Shown in pieces: positions 15,925 to 23,777 of a stretch of 64,000 bases of DNA (position 1 is its first letter; each line of letters starts with the position of its first letter). This DNA comes from 73-13 sp035556075 (GTDB lineage: Bacteria; Actinomycetota; Actinomycetes; Actinomycetales; Microbacteriaceae). Location: assembly GCA_035556075.1 (NCBI GenBank), contig DATMFQ010000015.1, positions 27,737 through 91,736 on the forward strand, in the 5' to 3' direction. Under the pieces are notes generated by a model, which searched no databases, was not told the DNA's origin, and saw nothing but the letters and a program-made list of their open reading frames with translations. Position numbers and translations under genes: made by a program.

Positions 15925-16884
15925 GTGAGTCCACGCCGCCAGCACCGCAGCCAGCCGAGTAGCTCCCGCGATCGGCAGCGGATCGAACTCGACGGTGTCG
16001 AGGTCTCGGTGACGCACCCCGACAAAGTCATGTATCCCGAAACGGGGACGACGAAGGCCGACGTCATCCGCTACTACCTGGGGATCGCCGATGTCCTGCT
16101 GCCGTATGCGGCCGGCCGGCCGATCACGCGGAAGCGCTGGGTCGACGGCGTCGGCACTGCGCAGCGACCCGGCAAGGTGTTCTTCCACAAGGATCTCGAC
16201 GAGTCGACGCCTGACTGGGTGCCGCGCGGCACGGTGCAGCACCAGACGCACGCGAATGACTATGCGGTCCTCGATGAGCAGCGGGGCCGGGCGACGCTCG
16301 CGTGGCTCGCCCAGACGGGTGCGCTCGAACTGCACGTGCCGCAGTGGCGGTTCGCGGCGGACGGCAGCATCGGCCGCCCTGACCGTCTCGTGCTCGACCT
16401 CGACCCGGGGGAGGGAGCGGGGCTGCCGGAATGCGTGGTGGTCGCGAAGCTGTTGCGCGGCATCCTCGACGGCATGGGCCTGCCGACCGTCCCGGTCACC
16501 AGCGGCAGCAAGGGCATCCACCTGTACGCCGCGCTCGACGGGACCCGCACGTCGGACGAGATGAATGCGGTCGCGCGGGAGCTGGCCCGCTCGCTCGCGG
16601 CCGATCACGCGGATCTCATCGTCGCGACCCTCCGCAGGACGGATCGGCGCGGTCGCGTGCTCATCGACTGGAGCCAGAACAACGCGTCGAAGACGACGAT
16701 CGCGCCGTACTCGCTGCGCGGCAGGCGCAGGCCGACCGTCGCCATGCCACGGACCTGGGGCGAGATCACCTCCGGTCGGCTGCGGCAGATCGAGTTCCAT
16801 GAGGTCGCTCGACTGTTGCGCCGCCGCGGCGACGTCGCGGCAGCGATCCGGCCAGCGTCGATCGATCCTCTCGTGAGCGACTGA
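15925..16884 (+). CDS. LigD-type polymerase/primase (stand-alone PolDom)
   Basis: The 319-residue protein equals the polymerase domain of bacterial LigD, an archaeo-eukaryotic primase that adds ribonucleotides during non-homologous end joining. Visible motifs are THPDKVMYPETGTTKADVIRYY, the metal-binding LVLDLDPGEG, the nucleotide-site SGSKGIHLYAALD, DHADLIVAT, and the final NASKTTIAPYSLRGR. No ligase or nuclease domain is attached and no ku gene is nearby. TAGCCT lies seven bases before GTG 15925. The C-terminus is convergent with the FAD hydroxylase gene. Confidence 0.92.
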   Translation: MSPRRQHRSQPSSSRDRQRIELDGVEVSVTHPDKVMYPETGTTKADVIRYYLGIADVLLPYAAGRPITRKRWVDGVGTAQRPGKVFFHKDLDESTPDWVPRGTVQHQTHANDYAVLDEQRGRATLAWLAQTGALELHVPQWRFAADGSIGRPDRLVLDLDPGEGAGLPECVVVAKLLRGILDGMGLPTVPVTSGSKGIHLYAALDGTRTSDEMNAVARELARSLAADHADLIVATLRRTDRRGRVLIDWSQNNASKTTIAPYSLRGRRRPTVAMPRTWGEITSGRLRQIEFHEVARLLRRRGDVAAAIRPASIDPLVSD

Positions 16885-16944
16885 AGAATGCGGGTCCGCG
16901 CGAGGGCCAGCATCCGGACGAGCGGCGCCGCGAGTGACCCGAGA

Positions 16945-18072
16945 TCAGTCGCGGACGGTGACGATCGCGCGGGCGACCGAGCGCCACGGCCGGGTGCCGA
17001 GGAGGCGGACGGCCGCGTTGCGCATCCCGAGTCCGAGCCCGTCGATCGGCGCGCCGAGCGCCGTGTTCCATGCCGCCCGACGCATGGCCTGACGCGCGGC
17101 GCGGCGGCGGCGCTCGTAGGCCGCGAAGGGCTCGCCCGGCGCGCCCTCCTCGAGCGCCCGCTCGAGCAGCCTCGCCAGGACGGCCGCGTCGAGCCAGCCG
17201 AGGTTCATGCCCTGCCCGCCAATGGGACTCAGCTCGTGCGCGGCATCCCCGAGCAGCGCGATGCGCCCACGAGCGAATGGCGTGGCGAGGTGCTGCCGCG
17301 CGGTGAACGGACTGACCTGGCCGAGTGCCGTCGTCGCGGGGCCGGCGCCGAGGCGTCGGAACACGACCGCGGCGAACTCGGTCCGCCCCAGCGTCGTGAC
17401 CCGCTGCGGCAGTCGCACGACCCACCGGTGCGCGCTCGGGAGCGGGAAGCGCTCGACGACGCCGCCCGGTTCCAAGTGGAGTTCCGCGGCCGCGAGTCCG
17501 GAGACGACCCTCGACTCGTCCGCCATCGCATAGTGTGCCGGCTGGCCGTGCCGCCGCCACACCGAGCCGATCGCGGCACGGACCGCGCTCCGCGCGCCGT
17601 CGGCGCCGACGACGTAGCGCGCGTCGTAGCGCCGCGTCTCACCGCCGCCGACGTCGACCTGGAGCTGCACCTCGTCGTCCCGCGGCTCGACGCAGATCAC
17701 CGCTTCGCCACGCCGGAGCGCTCCTGGCGCGAGCTGCTCGAGCCGTGCGGTCAGCAGCGCCTCGGTCCGCGGCTGCGGCAGCGTGCGGACTGGCGCGTCG
17801 CCGAGGTCGAGCTCGGCGAGTCGACGTCGTTGGCAGTCGGCGACGCCGCGCTCGATGACGACCGCCTCCGCCTGCACGGCGGCGGCGACGCCGACCTCGT
17901 CGAGCACCCGCATCGCAGCCGCGTGGATCCCGATCGCGCGATTTCGGTTGCTCGCCGTCGGTCGACGCTCGAGCACGACGACGTCGATTCCGATCCCGGC
18001 GAGGAGTGCGCCGAGCGCGAGGCCCGTCGGGCCGCCGCCGACGATGGCGACGTCGTGCCGCCGCTGATTCAC
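16945..18072 (-). CDS. FAD-dependent aromatic hydroxylase of the PKS operon
   Basis: A 375-residue class A flavoprotein monooxygenase: the Rossmann GxGxxG in VAIVGGGPTGLALGALLAGIG, the DG motif YVVGADGARSAVR and the GD motif IALLGDAAHELSPIGGQGMNLG. It would hydroxylate a phenolic ring using NAD(P)H and O2. GTG 18072 overlaps the methyltransferase stop by four bases (GTGA). It is the last gene of a three-gene operon; its position matches the flavoprotein hydroxylase SrsC of the Streptomyces srsABC phenolic-lipid cluster, so oxidation of an alkylresorcinol to a quinone is a likely role. Confidence 0.9.
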   Translation of the reverse strand: MNQRRHDVAIVGGGPTGLALGALLAGIGIDVVVLERRPTASNRNRAIGIHAAAMRVLDEVGVAAAVQAEAVVIERGVADCQRRRLAELDLGDAPVRTLPQPRTEALLTARLEQLAPGALRRGEAVICVEPRDDEVQLQVDVGGGETRRYDARYVVGADGARSAVRAAIGSVWRRHGQPAHYAMADESRVVSGLAAAELHLEPGGVVERFPLPSAHRWVVRLPQRVTTLGRTEFAAVVFRRLGAGPATTALGQVSPFTARQHLATPFARGRIALLGDAAHELSPIGGQGMNLGWLDAAVLARLLERALEEGAPGEPFAAYERRRRAARQAMRRAAWNTALGAPIDGLGLGMRNAAVRLLGTRPWRSVARAIVTVRD

Positions 18073-18779
18073 GGCGCCACCCGGCGCACCTCGACCCGGG
18101 ACGGCGCGGCCCGCGCGACATCCCAGCCGGCTGGCGCGAGTTGGGCGAGCTCGGCCGCCGTGCGGCTGCGGGCGATCGATACGAGCCCGTCGTCGCGGAT
18201 GAAGGTGCCGCGGAGCGGACCCGCCTGCAACGGCCAGGTCACCGCGGCGAAGGCCGCGTACGCGCCCCGCGAGCGCGCGATGTCGCTGTGGACGGCGACA
18301 CCGCCTGGCGCCGTGAGGCGCGCGGAGTCGTTGAGCAGCGCGACCACCTCGCCGTCGGCAAGATGATGGAGGAGATGATTCGAGACGACGAGGTCGAATG
18401 CGCGGCCGGCGTCCGCCAGCTCCGCCGACGTCGTCGCAAGGAGCTCGATGCCCGGCGATCTTGTCGCTGCGTACTGAATGGCTCGCGGATCCGTGTCGAT
18501 GCCGAGGGCGGCGAGCTCGAAGCCGTCCCGCGCCGCCCAGGCGCGGGCGCGGCGGAGCGAGTCCGCTGCTCCCGTGCCGATGTCGAGGAGCCGCGTCGCC
18601 CGGTCGGAGCGGAGCCGAGGCCGGATCCACCGACGGTAGCGGCGGCGTTCACGGGACACGACGGCGTTGAGCGCGGCGAATCGATGGTAGGTGCGCTCAA
18701 GCATGACCGAGTCGCAGTCCGGATCGTCCATGCGCTCGCGGGCGACGGTGTCACGCGCCGCGAGGAAGCCAGCCGTCAT
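18069..18779 (-). CDS. SAM-dependent class I methyltransferase of the PKS operon
   Basis: A 236-residue methyltransferase with motif I LLDIGTGAADSLRRA, an acidic post-I residue (ALGIDTDPRAIQYA), and motif IV FDLVVSNHLLHHL. It starts at ATG 18779, overlapping the stop of the type III PKS gene (ATGA), and its own stop overlaps the hydroxylase start, so the three are translationally coupled. By analogy with SrsB it may O-methylate the phenolic product of the PKS; the substrate is inferred from the operon only. Confidence 0.9.
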   Translation of the reverse strand: MTAGFLAARDTVARERMDDPDCDSVMLERTYHRFAALNAVVSRERRRYRRWIRPRLRSDRATRLLDIGTGAADSLRRARAWAARDGFELAALGIDTDPRAIQYAATRSPGIELLATTSAELADAGRAFDLVVSNHLLHHLADGEVVALLNDSARLTAPGGVAVHSDIARSRGAYAAFAAVTWPLQAGPLRGTFIRDDGLVSIARSRTAAELAQLAPAGWDVARAAPSRVEVRRVAP

Positions 18780-19963
18780 GCTCGCGCCGTCAGGAGCGCC
18801 GACTCGACGGTGAGCCCCGGACCGAACGCCATTGCCGCGATGCGGTCGCCGTCGGCCGCCTCGTCGAGGATCCGCCGCAGCACGAAGAGGATCGTCGCGC
18901 TCGACATGTTGCCGTAATCCCGCAGAATGCTTCGGGCCGGTTTGAGCTGTGTGGGATCGAGCGCGAGCGCCCGCTCCACGCGGTCGAGGATGCTCCGACC
19001 ACCCGGATGCACCGCCCAGTGCGGGATCGCGTCGCCGGCGGTGCCGCCCCGCAGCGCTTCGGCGAGCGCGGGCTCCGGGCCGAGCAGCGGCGCGACCGCG
19101 TCGGTGACGTGCGCGCCGATGATGGCGGGCACCGCATTCGAGAGCACCATCTCGAAACCATGATCGCCGATTCGCCAGGCCATCTCGCGCTCGCCGTCCG
19201 GTGTGGTGCGCGTCGCGAATCGCTCGAGCTCGAGCGTGCGCTCGCCGAGGCCAGGTGCCCGACGCGTCACGAGCGCGGCGCCGACGCCATCGGCGAAAAG
19301 CGAGGTCGCGATGATCGTGTCTGAGTCCTCCGAGGTGCGCAGGTGCAGTGTGCACAGCTCGACGCTGATGACGAGCACGACGGCCTCCGCGTCCGCCTCG
19401 CACAGCTGCGCGGCGAGACGCAGGGCGGGCAGCGAGGCGTAGCAGCCCATGAAGCCGAGGTGGTATCGCTGCACCCCCGGGCGCAGACCGAGGTCCCGGG
19501 CGACCTCGAAGTCGGGTCCGGGCGCATAAAAGCCGGTGCACGAGACCGTGATGACGTGGCTGATGTCCGTCGCGTCGATGCCCGGTACGGCATTGATCGC
19601 GTCGCGACCCGTCTTCACCGCGAGCGGTCCGGCATGCTGCGCGTAGACGGCATTTCGTGCCGCAGTCCCCGGTGAGCGCAGCAGACCGGTCGCGCGGTCG
19701 AAGAACTCGGCCCCGGCGTCATCGGCACCCGGTCGCAGGGACAGCTCCGCGAGCACGGTGTGGCGCCGCTCGACCCCGGCCGCCCCGAATGAGGTCGTGA
19801 CGAGCCGCTGCGCGAGCCGGCCGAGCCCCGGCTGCGCCGCGAAGACCTCGCTCACCTCCTCCTGGACGAGCACGGTCGGCGGCACCCGCACGGTAAGTCC
19901 GCGCAGCCGTGGCGCGTCCGTCGGCGGCTCGCGTCGGCTCGATGTTCCCGGTTGGGTACGCAT
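18776..19963 (-). CDS. Type III polyketide synthase
   Basis: A 395-residue chalcone-synthase-fold enzyme. The catalytic triad is visible: Cys at about 174 in GFMGCYASLPA, His in HWAVHPGGRSILDR and Asn in DYGNMSSATILF. It probably condenses an acyl-CoA with malonyl-CoA to make a resorcinol or pyrone. The VSCTGFYAPG segment and the bacterial length place it with alkylresorcinol/alkylpyrone synthases such as SrsA, not plant CHS. TAGCCT on the minus strand (19976-19971) lies seven bases before ATG 19963. It is the first gene of a PKS-methyltransferase-hydroxylase operon. Confidence 0.93.
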   Translation of the reverse strand: MRTQPGTSSRREPPTDAPRLRGLTVRVPPTVLVQEEVSEVFAAQPGLGRLAQRLVTTSFGAAGVERRHTVLAELSLRPGADDAGAEFFDRATGLLRSPGTAARNAVYAQHAGPLAVKTGRDAINAVPGIDATDISHVITVSCTGFYAPGPDFEVARDLGLRPGVQRYHLGFMGCYASLPALRLAAQLCEADAEAVVLVISVELCTLHLRTSEDSDTIIATSLFADGVGAALVTRRAPGLGERTLELERFATRTTPDGEREMAWRIGDHGFEMVLSNAVPAIIGAHVTDAVAPLLGPEPALAEALRGGTAGDAIPHWAVHPGGRSILDRVERALALDPTQLKPARSILRDYGNMSSATILFVLRRILDEAADGDRIAAMAFGPGLTVESALLTARA

Positions 19964-19970
19964 GGCACTG

Positions 19971-19976
19971 AGGCTA
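19971..19976 (-). promoter_or_regulatory. -10 box of the type III PKS operon
   Basis: TAGCCT on the minus strand ends seven bases before the PKS start codon, so the transcript should begin at or next to the ATG. It lies opposite the TACGGT box (20073-20078) that serves the divergent gene at 20085. Confidence 0.55.
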
Positions 19977-20084
19977 GGACCGGATCACCGTCGCGCGCAG
20001 AGGCTTGACAACCCGGGGATCGGCATTCCGTGTGTCCCCTGAGTGTCCCCCAAGCGGGGGGGTGATTGCCGATACGGTCAGCAC

Positions 20085-20420
20085 ATGGGAACCCTGTACT
20101 ACGGCGGATCGGCGGAGCCGATCGAGGTCGAGGACCGCGCGCTCGCTCACCTCAAATTCGTCATCTCGGCCAAGTTGCGCCGTGGTGAGAGCTTCACCGT
20201 CTCATGGCGGCACCCTGACGACCAGCCGCGTGGGCGCTCGACCGTCTGGCTGCACCCCTCGATCCCGCTTCGGTTCGTTTTCGACGACCCTGAGCCCGCG
20301 GAGCTGAGCCGGGCCTGGCTCGAGGAACTCGCGAAGTCCGCGCATTCCTCCGGCGGCATCATGCTCGTCGCCGAGGATCTCGGTTCGGTGACCGATGGCC
20401 TCCCGCCGGGCGTGGATTGA
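20085..20420 (+). CDS. Small MGxxxYG-type protein, paralog 1 of 3 (DUF7882-like)
   Basis: An 111-residue protein whose N-terminus MGTLYYGGSAEPIEVEDRAL is followed by AHLKFVISAKLRRGESFTVSW, WLHPSIPLRFVF and SRAWLEELAKSAHSSGGIML. Two paralogs at 21188 and 21523 share the frame: MGxxxYG, DRtLaH, KLRrg, WxHPaiPxxF, then a W-x-E helix. Members are common and unexplained in Microbacteriaceae (recalled as DUF7882, sometimes mislabelled ATP-dependent DNA ligase). It is a compact beta-rich protein with no membrane or signal segment. ATG 20085 is chosen because TACGGT ends six bases upstream and because it matches the paralogs. Confidence 0.8.
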   Translation: MGTLYYGGSAEPIEVEDRALAHLKFVISAKLRRGESFTVSWRHPDDQPRGRSTVWLHPSIPLRFVFDDPEPAELSRAWLEELAKSAHSSGGIMLVAEDLGSVTDGLPPGVD

Positions 20421-20438
20421 CCGGGCCGATCGACGACG

Positions 20439-21164
20439 ATGAATGCGGGCGACCGGATGGCAACGAGCGAAGACCCCCGCGCGACGCACAGCCCGGAACG
20501 GGCTGAGCATCGCTGGCCCGCCGTCGCGGCCGTCGTCGTCGCCCTCGTGCTCTACGCGACGCTGCCGAGCGATTTCACCCCCTGGCTGCGCTATTCGGTC
20601 GTCGGCCTGTGTGTGCTCCTCATCATCCCGCTCATCGTGTTCAACCCATTGCGGCTCTCACGCCAGACGCAGTGGTCGCGTCGCCTCTCGACGGCGCTCG
20701 CGATCGTTCTCGCGATCGCGAACCAGATCGCGCTCGTCGAGCTCGTCATCCTGCTGCTGCAGACCGACTCAGATGAGGACGGCACGCTGCTGCTCGCCGC
20801 GACGCAGGTGTGGACGACGCACGTGATCGCGTACGCGCTGCTGTACTGGGAGCTCGACCGCGGTGGTCCCGTCGTCCGGGCGACCGCGCCGCGCAGCGAG
20901 ATCCCGCCTGCCGACATCCGCTTCCCGCAGGACGAGGACGCGGACGCGGTCGCCGAGGTCGCGGCCGGGTCCTCCGTGCGCAGCGGCTGGACCGCGGGCT
21001 TCATCGACTACCTCTACTTCTCACTCTCGAACACGATGGCGTTCAGCCCCCCAGACGCCATGCCACTCACGGGCCGGATGAAGATACTCGTCGGCATCCA
21101 GGCGCTCGCCGGATTCGTCGTCCTCGTGCTCGTCATCGCCCGAGCCGTCTCACTGCTCGGATGA
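20439..21164 (+). CDS. Four-helix membrane protein (DUF1345-like)
   Basis: A 241-residue protein with membrane helices near residues 28-45, 50-68, 85-105 and 215-240, and the segment GWTAGFIDYLYFSLSNTMAF before the last helix. This DYLYFS-then-aromatic pattern resembles DUF1345 and small ion-channel-like proteins, so a transport or channel role is possible but unproven. ATG 20439 contains the GAATGCG heptamer; ATG 20457 (MATSEDPR) is an equally possible start, and neither has a good ribosome site. It lies between two small paralogs and ends 23 bp before the second. Confidence 0.7.
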   Translation: MNAGDRMATSEDPRATHSPERAEHRWPAVAAVVVALVLYATLPSDFTPWLRYSVVGLCVLLIIPLIVFNPLRLSRQTQWSRRLSTALAIVLAIANQIALVELVILLLQTDSDEDGTLLLAATQVWTTHVIAYALLYWELDRGGPVVRATAPRSEIPPADIRFPQDEDADAVAEVAAGSSVRSGWTAGFIDYLYFSLSNTMAFSPPDAMPLTGRMKILVGIQALAGFVVLVLVIARAVSLLG

Positions 21165-21187
21165 GCGCACACGAAAGGACCGCACCC

Positions 21188-21526
21188 ATGGGACGATTCA
21201 TTTACGGCGACACGGTCAACGAGGCCTACCGTGTCGACGACCGGACGCTCGTGCACATCGAGATCGCGATTGGCGCGCAGCTGCGAAAGGGCGGGGCCTT
21301 CGCCTTCACCCTCGATGGCGAGGTGGTGCCCGCCGGCCGCGGTCGCCACGTGCTCTGGGTGCACCCCGCGATCCCCATGCAATTCCGCTACCAGAGTGAG
21401 CGCAGCGGGATTCGGATCAACCCGAGTTGGGTTGCGGACCTCGCCGCAACGGCCGGGAGCGAGCTGGGGCTCAGGATCATCCCGGAGCCGTCGCATACCG
21501 AGGCGCGGACCCCGCTCTACGGCTAA
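21188..21526 (+). CDS. Small MGxxxYG-type protein, paralog 2 of 3
   Basis: A 112-residue protein starting MGRFIYGDTVNEAYRVDDRT, with LVHIEIAIGAQLRKGGAFAF, VLWVHPAIPMQFRYQ and NPSWVADLAATAGS, aligning with its neighbours at 20085 and 21523. ATG 21188 follows GAAAGGA by nine bases; an upstream ATG at 21159 overlaps the previous stop but adds only ten residues without family likeness. Its stop codon overlaps that of the convergent third paralog by four bases. Function unknown. Confidence 0.82.
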   Translation: MGRFIYGDTVNEAYRVDDRTLVHIEIAIGAQLRKGGAFAFTLDGEVVPAGRGRHVLWVHPAIPMQFRYQSERSGIRINPSWVADLAATAGSELGLRIIPEPSHTEARTPLYG

Positions 21527-21861
21527 GGCTCGTCCGGCCCGCCGTCGCGCCCGGTGGGCGCTCCCGTGTCCTTCGGCTCCGGCGGGATCGTCAGACCGCT
21601 GGGGCCGCTCGCGAGCCGGACCATCTCCTCCACCCACGCCCGGTTGAGCTGCGGATTGCGGCTCCCGAAGAAGTGGAATTGGATGGGGACCGCCGGGTGG
21701 ATCCAGAAGGTGCGGCGCCCGTTCCCGCCGCCGATGTCGAGGTCGAACATGAAGGGCTCGGTGCGGCGCAGCTTCGTCATCATGGCGACGCGCAGGTGCG
21801 CGAGCGTGCGGTCATCGAGCTCGACCGACACGGCGGTGGCGCCGTAGATGAACTTGCCCAC
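21523..21861 (-). CDS. Small MGxxxYG-type protein, paralog 3 of 3
   Basis: A 112-residue protein starting (GTG) MGKFIYGATAVSVELDDRTL, then AHLRVAMMTKLRRTEPFMFD, FWIHPAVPIQFHFFG and LNRAWVEEMVRLA. It is convergent with paralog 2, sharing four bases at the stops, so the two probably lie as an inverted duplication. TAGGCT on the minus strand ends six bases before the GTG. The family function is unknown; three copies in under 2 kb suggest local amplification. Confidence 0.82.
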   Translation of the reverse strand: MGKFIYGATAVSVELDDRTLAHLRVAMMTKLRRTEPFMFDLDIGGGNGRRTFWIHPAVPIQFHFFGSRNPQLNRAWVEEMVRLASGPSGLTIPPEPKDTGAPTGRDGGPDEP

Positions 21862-22008
21862 GCGTGGAGCCTACCCGCAGCGCGGGCCCGGGACGCGAAC
21901 TCGCGCGGGTCGGTCACGGGACCGTCGGGTATGGACCGAGACGTAGCACGGCGGCGAGCGTCTGACAACCCTGTACGCCGGAGCGCCGGGTGCGCCTACC
22001 GTCGCGGC

Positions 22009-22887
22009 ATGACACGGATCGACGACCCGGTCCACCGCTATCGGACCCAAGGCTTCACGCCGCAGGAGCAGACACCGCCCGGGCTCACCGATGAGACGAA
22101 GCCGATCCCCGACCATGGTGAGCGGACGTACGTCGGCAGCGCCCGGCTCGCCGACCGCCGTGCGCTCATCACCGGGGGCGACTCCGGCATCGGGCGTGCC
22201 GTCGCGATCGCCTATGCCCGGGAGGGTGCCGACGTCGCGATCGCGTACCTGCCGGAGGAGGAAGCCGACGCCGCGGCAACGGCCGGCTGGATCGAGCAGG
22301 CAGGAATGCGCAGCCTGCGGCTCCCAGGCGACCTGCGTGACATCGCGCATTCATATCGACTCGTTGAGCGCGTCATCGCGGAGTTCGGCGGGCTTGACAT
22401 CCTCGTCCTCAACGCCGCGTATCAGCAGGCGCGGAACGGGCTCGAGACGGTGCCGCCGGAGGAGATCCGGCGTGTGGTCGACACGAACCTGCTCGCACCG
22501 CTGTGGACGACGCGGGCCGCGATCCCGCACCTCCAGGCCGGTGCCGCGATCATTGTGACGACTTCGATCCAGGCGTACGACCCCGACCCGGGACTGATCG
22601 ACTATGCGATGACGAAGGCTGCGCTCGTCGCCTTCACGAAGGCGCTCGCACAGGAGCTGGGACCGAGGGGGATCCGGGTCAATGCGGTGGCGCCGGGGCC
22701 GATATGGACACCGCTCATTCCGGCGACCGGCTGGCCTGACCACCTCCCCGACTTCGGTCAGAACACGGCCCTCGGCCGTGCCGGTCAGCCTGCGGAGCTC
22801 GCGCCCGCCTACGTCTTCCTCGCCGCGCCGGAAGCGAGCTACGTTTCCGGCGCCGTCGTCCCCGTGACCGGGGGCCGCGGCCTCTAG
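22009..22887 (+). CDS. Short-chain dehydrogenase/reductase
   Basis: A 292-residue classical SDR with an N-terminal extension. The cofactor motif is ALITGGDSGIGRAVAIAYAREGADV (TGxxxGIG), then LDILVLNAAYQ (NNAG variant), the active-site YAMTK in DYAMTKAALVAFTKA, and the C-terminal YVSGAVVPVTGGRG. The extension with FTPQEQTPPGLTDETKPIPDHG is typical of the YhdF/general-stress-type SDR group, so an aldehyde or sugar reductase active under stress is likely. The glycine-motif acidic residue points to NAD(P). TACCGT lies six bases before ATG 22009. Confidence 0.92.
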   Translation: MTRIDDPVHRYRTQGFTPQEQTPPGLTDETKPIPDHGERTYVGSARLADRRALITGGDSGIGRAVAIAYAREGADVAIAYLPEEEADAAATAGWIEQAGMRSLRLPGDLRDIAHSYRLVERVIAEFGGLDILVLNAAYQQARNGLETVPPEEIRRVVDTNLLAPLWTTRAAIPHLQAGAAIIVTTSIQAYDPDPGLIDYAMTKAALVAFTKALAQELGPRGIRVNAVAPGPIWTPLIPATGWPDHLPDFGQNTALGRAGQPAELAPAYVFLAAPEASYVSGAVVPVTGGRGL

Positions 22888-22945
22888 GCTGCGCGGATCC
22901 CCGGGCCGGTGCGCCGAGGACATCCAGGCGACCTAGGCTGCTGAG

Positions 22946-23701
22946 ATGAAGCTGGCCGACTACCTGCAGCGCATCGGACTCCCCGCAGAGGGGCTCGAGC
23001 CGTTCGACGAGCTGGCGCTGCGCCGGGTCGCCGCTGCGCATGCTGCCACGGTCCCGTTCGAGAACACCCGGGCACATCGCGGCGAGCGGATCTCCGTCGA
23101 CATCGACGACATCCTCGAGCGACTCGTCACGCGCCGCGAGGGTGGTGTCTGCTACGAGCTCAATGGTGGGCTCGCGTGGCTTCTCACCGAACTCGGCGCC
23201 GACGTCGAGATCAATGCCGCGCAGGTGCTTCCGGACAGCTCCGGGGTCGGCGGTCTCCCGATGAGCCACCTCGCGCTCATCGTCACACTACCGGGCGCGC
23301 CCCGCGCATTCCTCGTCGACGTCGGCTTCGGGGGCGAGACCATCCTGCGCGAGGTCCCGGACGACGGCGACATCGTCACGACCGGTCGGGCATCGGCCTA
23401 CCGCATTGACCGTCGGCCGCGGCAGCTCAGCGACTTCGAGGGCCTCGCCTGGTGGCACTCGACGAGCCCAGGTTCCCGATTCATGACCGGGATCATTGTC
23501 TCGTCGACGCGACCGGGCGGCATCGTCACGGTCTTCGGCCGGGACGAGGGGGACAGCGTGTCCTGGTTCTTCCGTGACCTCGACGCGGACCGGCCGCGCG
23601 CGCTCACTCGAGACGAGGCGCAGGCGATCGTGGCCGACACCTTCGGGCTCGATGCGCCGCTCCCGCAGCGGGTGCTGCGCTACGCGCCGGTCGGCGGGTA
23701 G
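22946..23701 (+). CDS. nat: Arylamine N-acetyltransferase
   Basis: The 251-residue enzyme transfers acetyl from acetyl-CoA to arylamines or hydrazines. The cysteine-protease-like triad is visible: C69 in RREGGVCYELNGG, H108 in MSHLALIV and D125 in FLVDVGFGG. The length fits bacterial NATs (about 250-280). TAGGCT ends six bases before ATG 22946. In mycobacteria NAT affects lipid metabolism and isoniazid; here the substrate is unknown. It is convergent with the siderophore-interacting protein gene. Confidence 0.94.
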   Translation: MKLADYLQRIGLPAEGLEPFDELALRRVAAAHAATVPFENTRAHRGERISVDIDDILERLVTRREGGVCYELNGGLAWLLTELGADVEINAAQVLPDSSGVGGLPMSHLALIVTLPGAPRAFLVDVGFGGETILREVPDDGDIVTTGRASAYRIDRRPRQLSDFEGLAWWHSTSPGSRFMTGIIVSSTRPGGIVTVFGRDEGDSVSWFFRDLDADRPRALTRDEAQAIVADTFGLDAPLPQRVLRYAPVGG

Positions 23702-23722
23702 CGGGCAACGGTCTCGACCCGC

Positions 23723-23740
23723 GGGCTCGAGGTCGAGCCG
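23723..23740 (+). terminator. Hairpin between convergent nat and the siderophore-utilisation gene
   Basis: GGCTCGA pairs with TCGAGCC around a GG loop (23724-23739), between the stops of two convergent genes. No T-tract; it probably acts in both directions or with Rho. Confidence 0.45.
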
Positions 23741-23777
23741 ACTGCTACGCGTCACCGGCTCCTCCTGCCCGGGCACG

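Noticed and set aside
20041..20066. G-rich hairpin TCCCCCAAGCGGGGGGG as a terminator of the PKS operon's opposite strand
   Set aside because: It lies in the divergent promoter region with no upstream gene to terminate; probably a chance or operator feature, not called.
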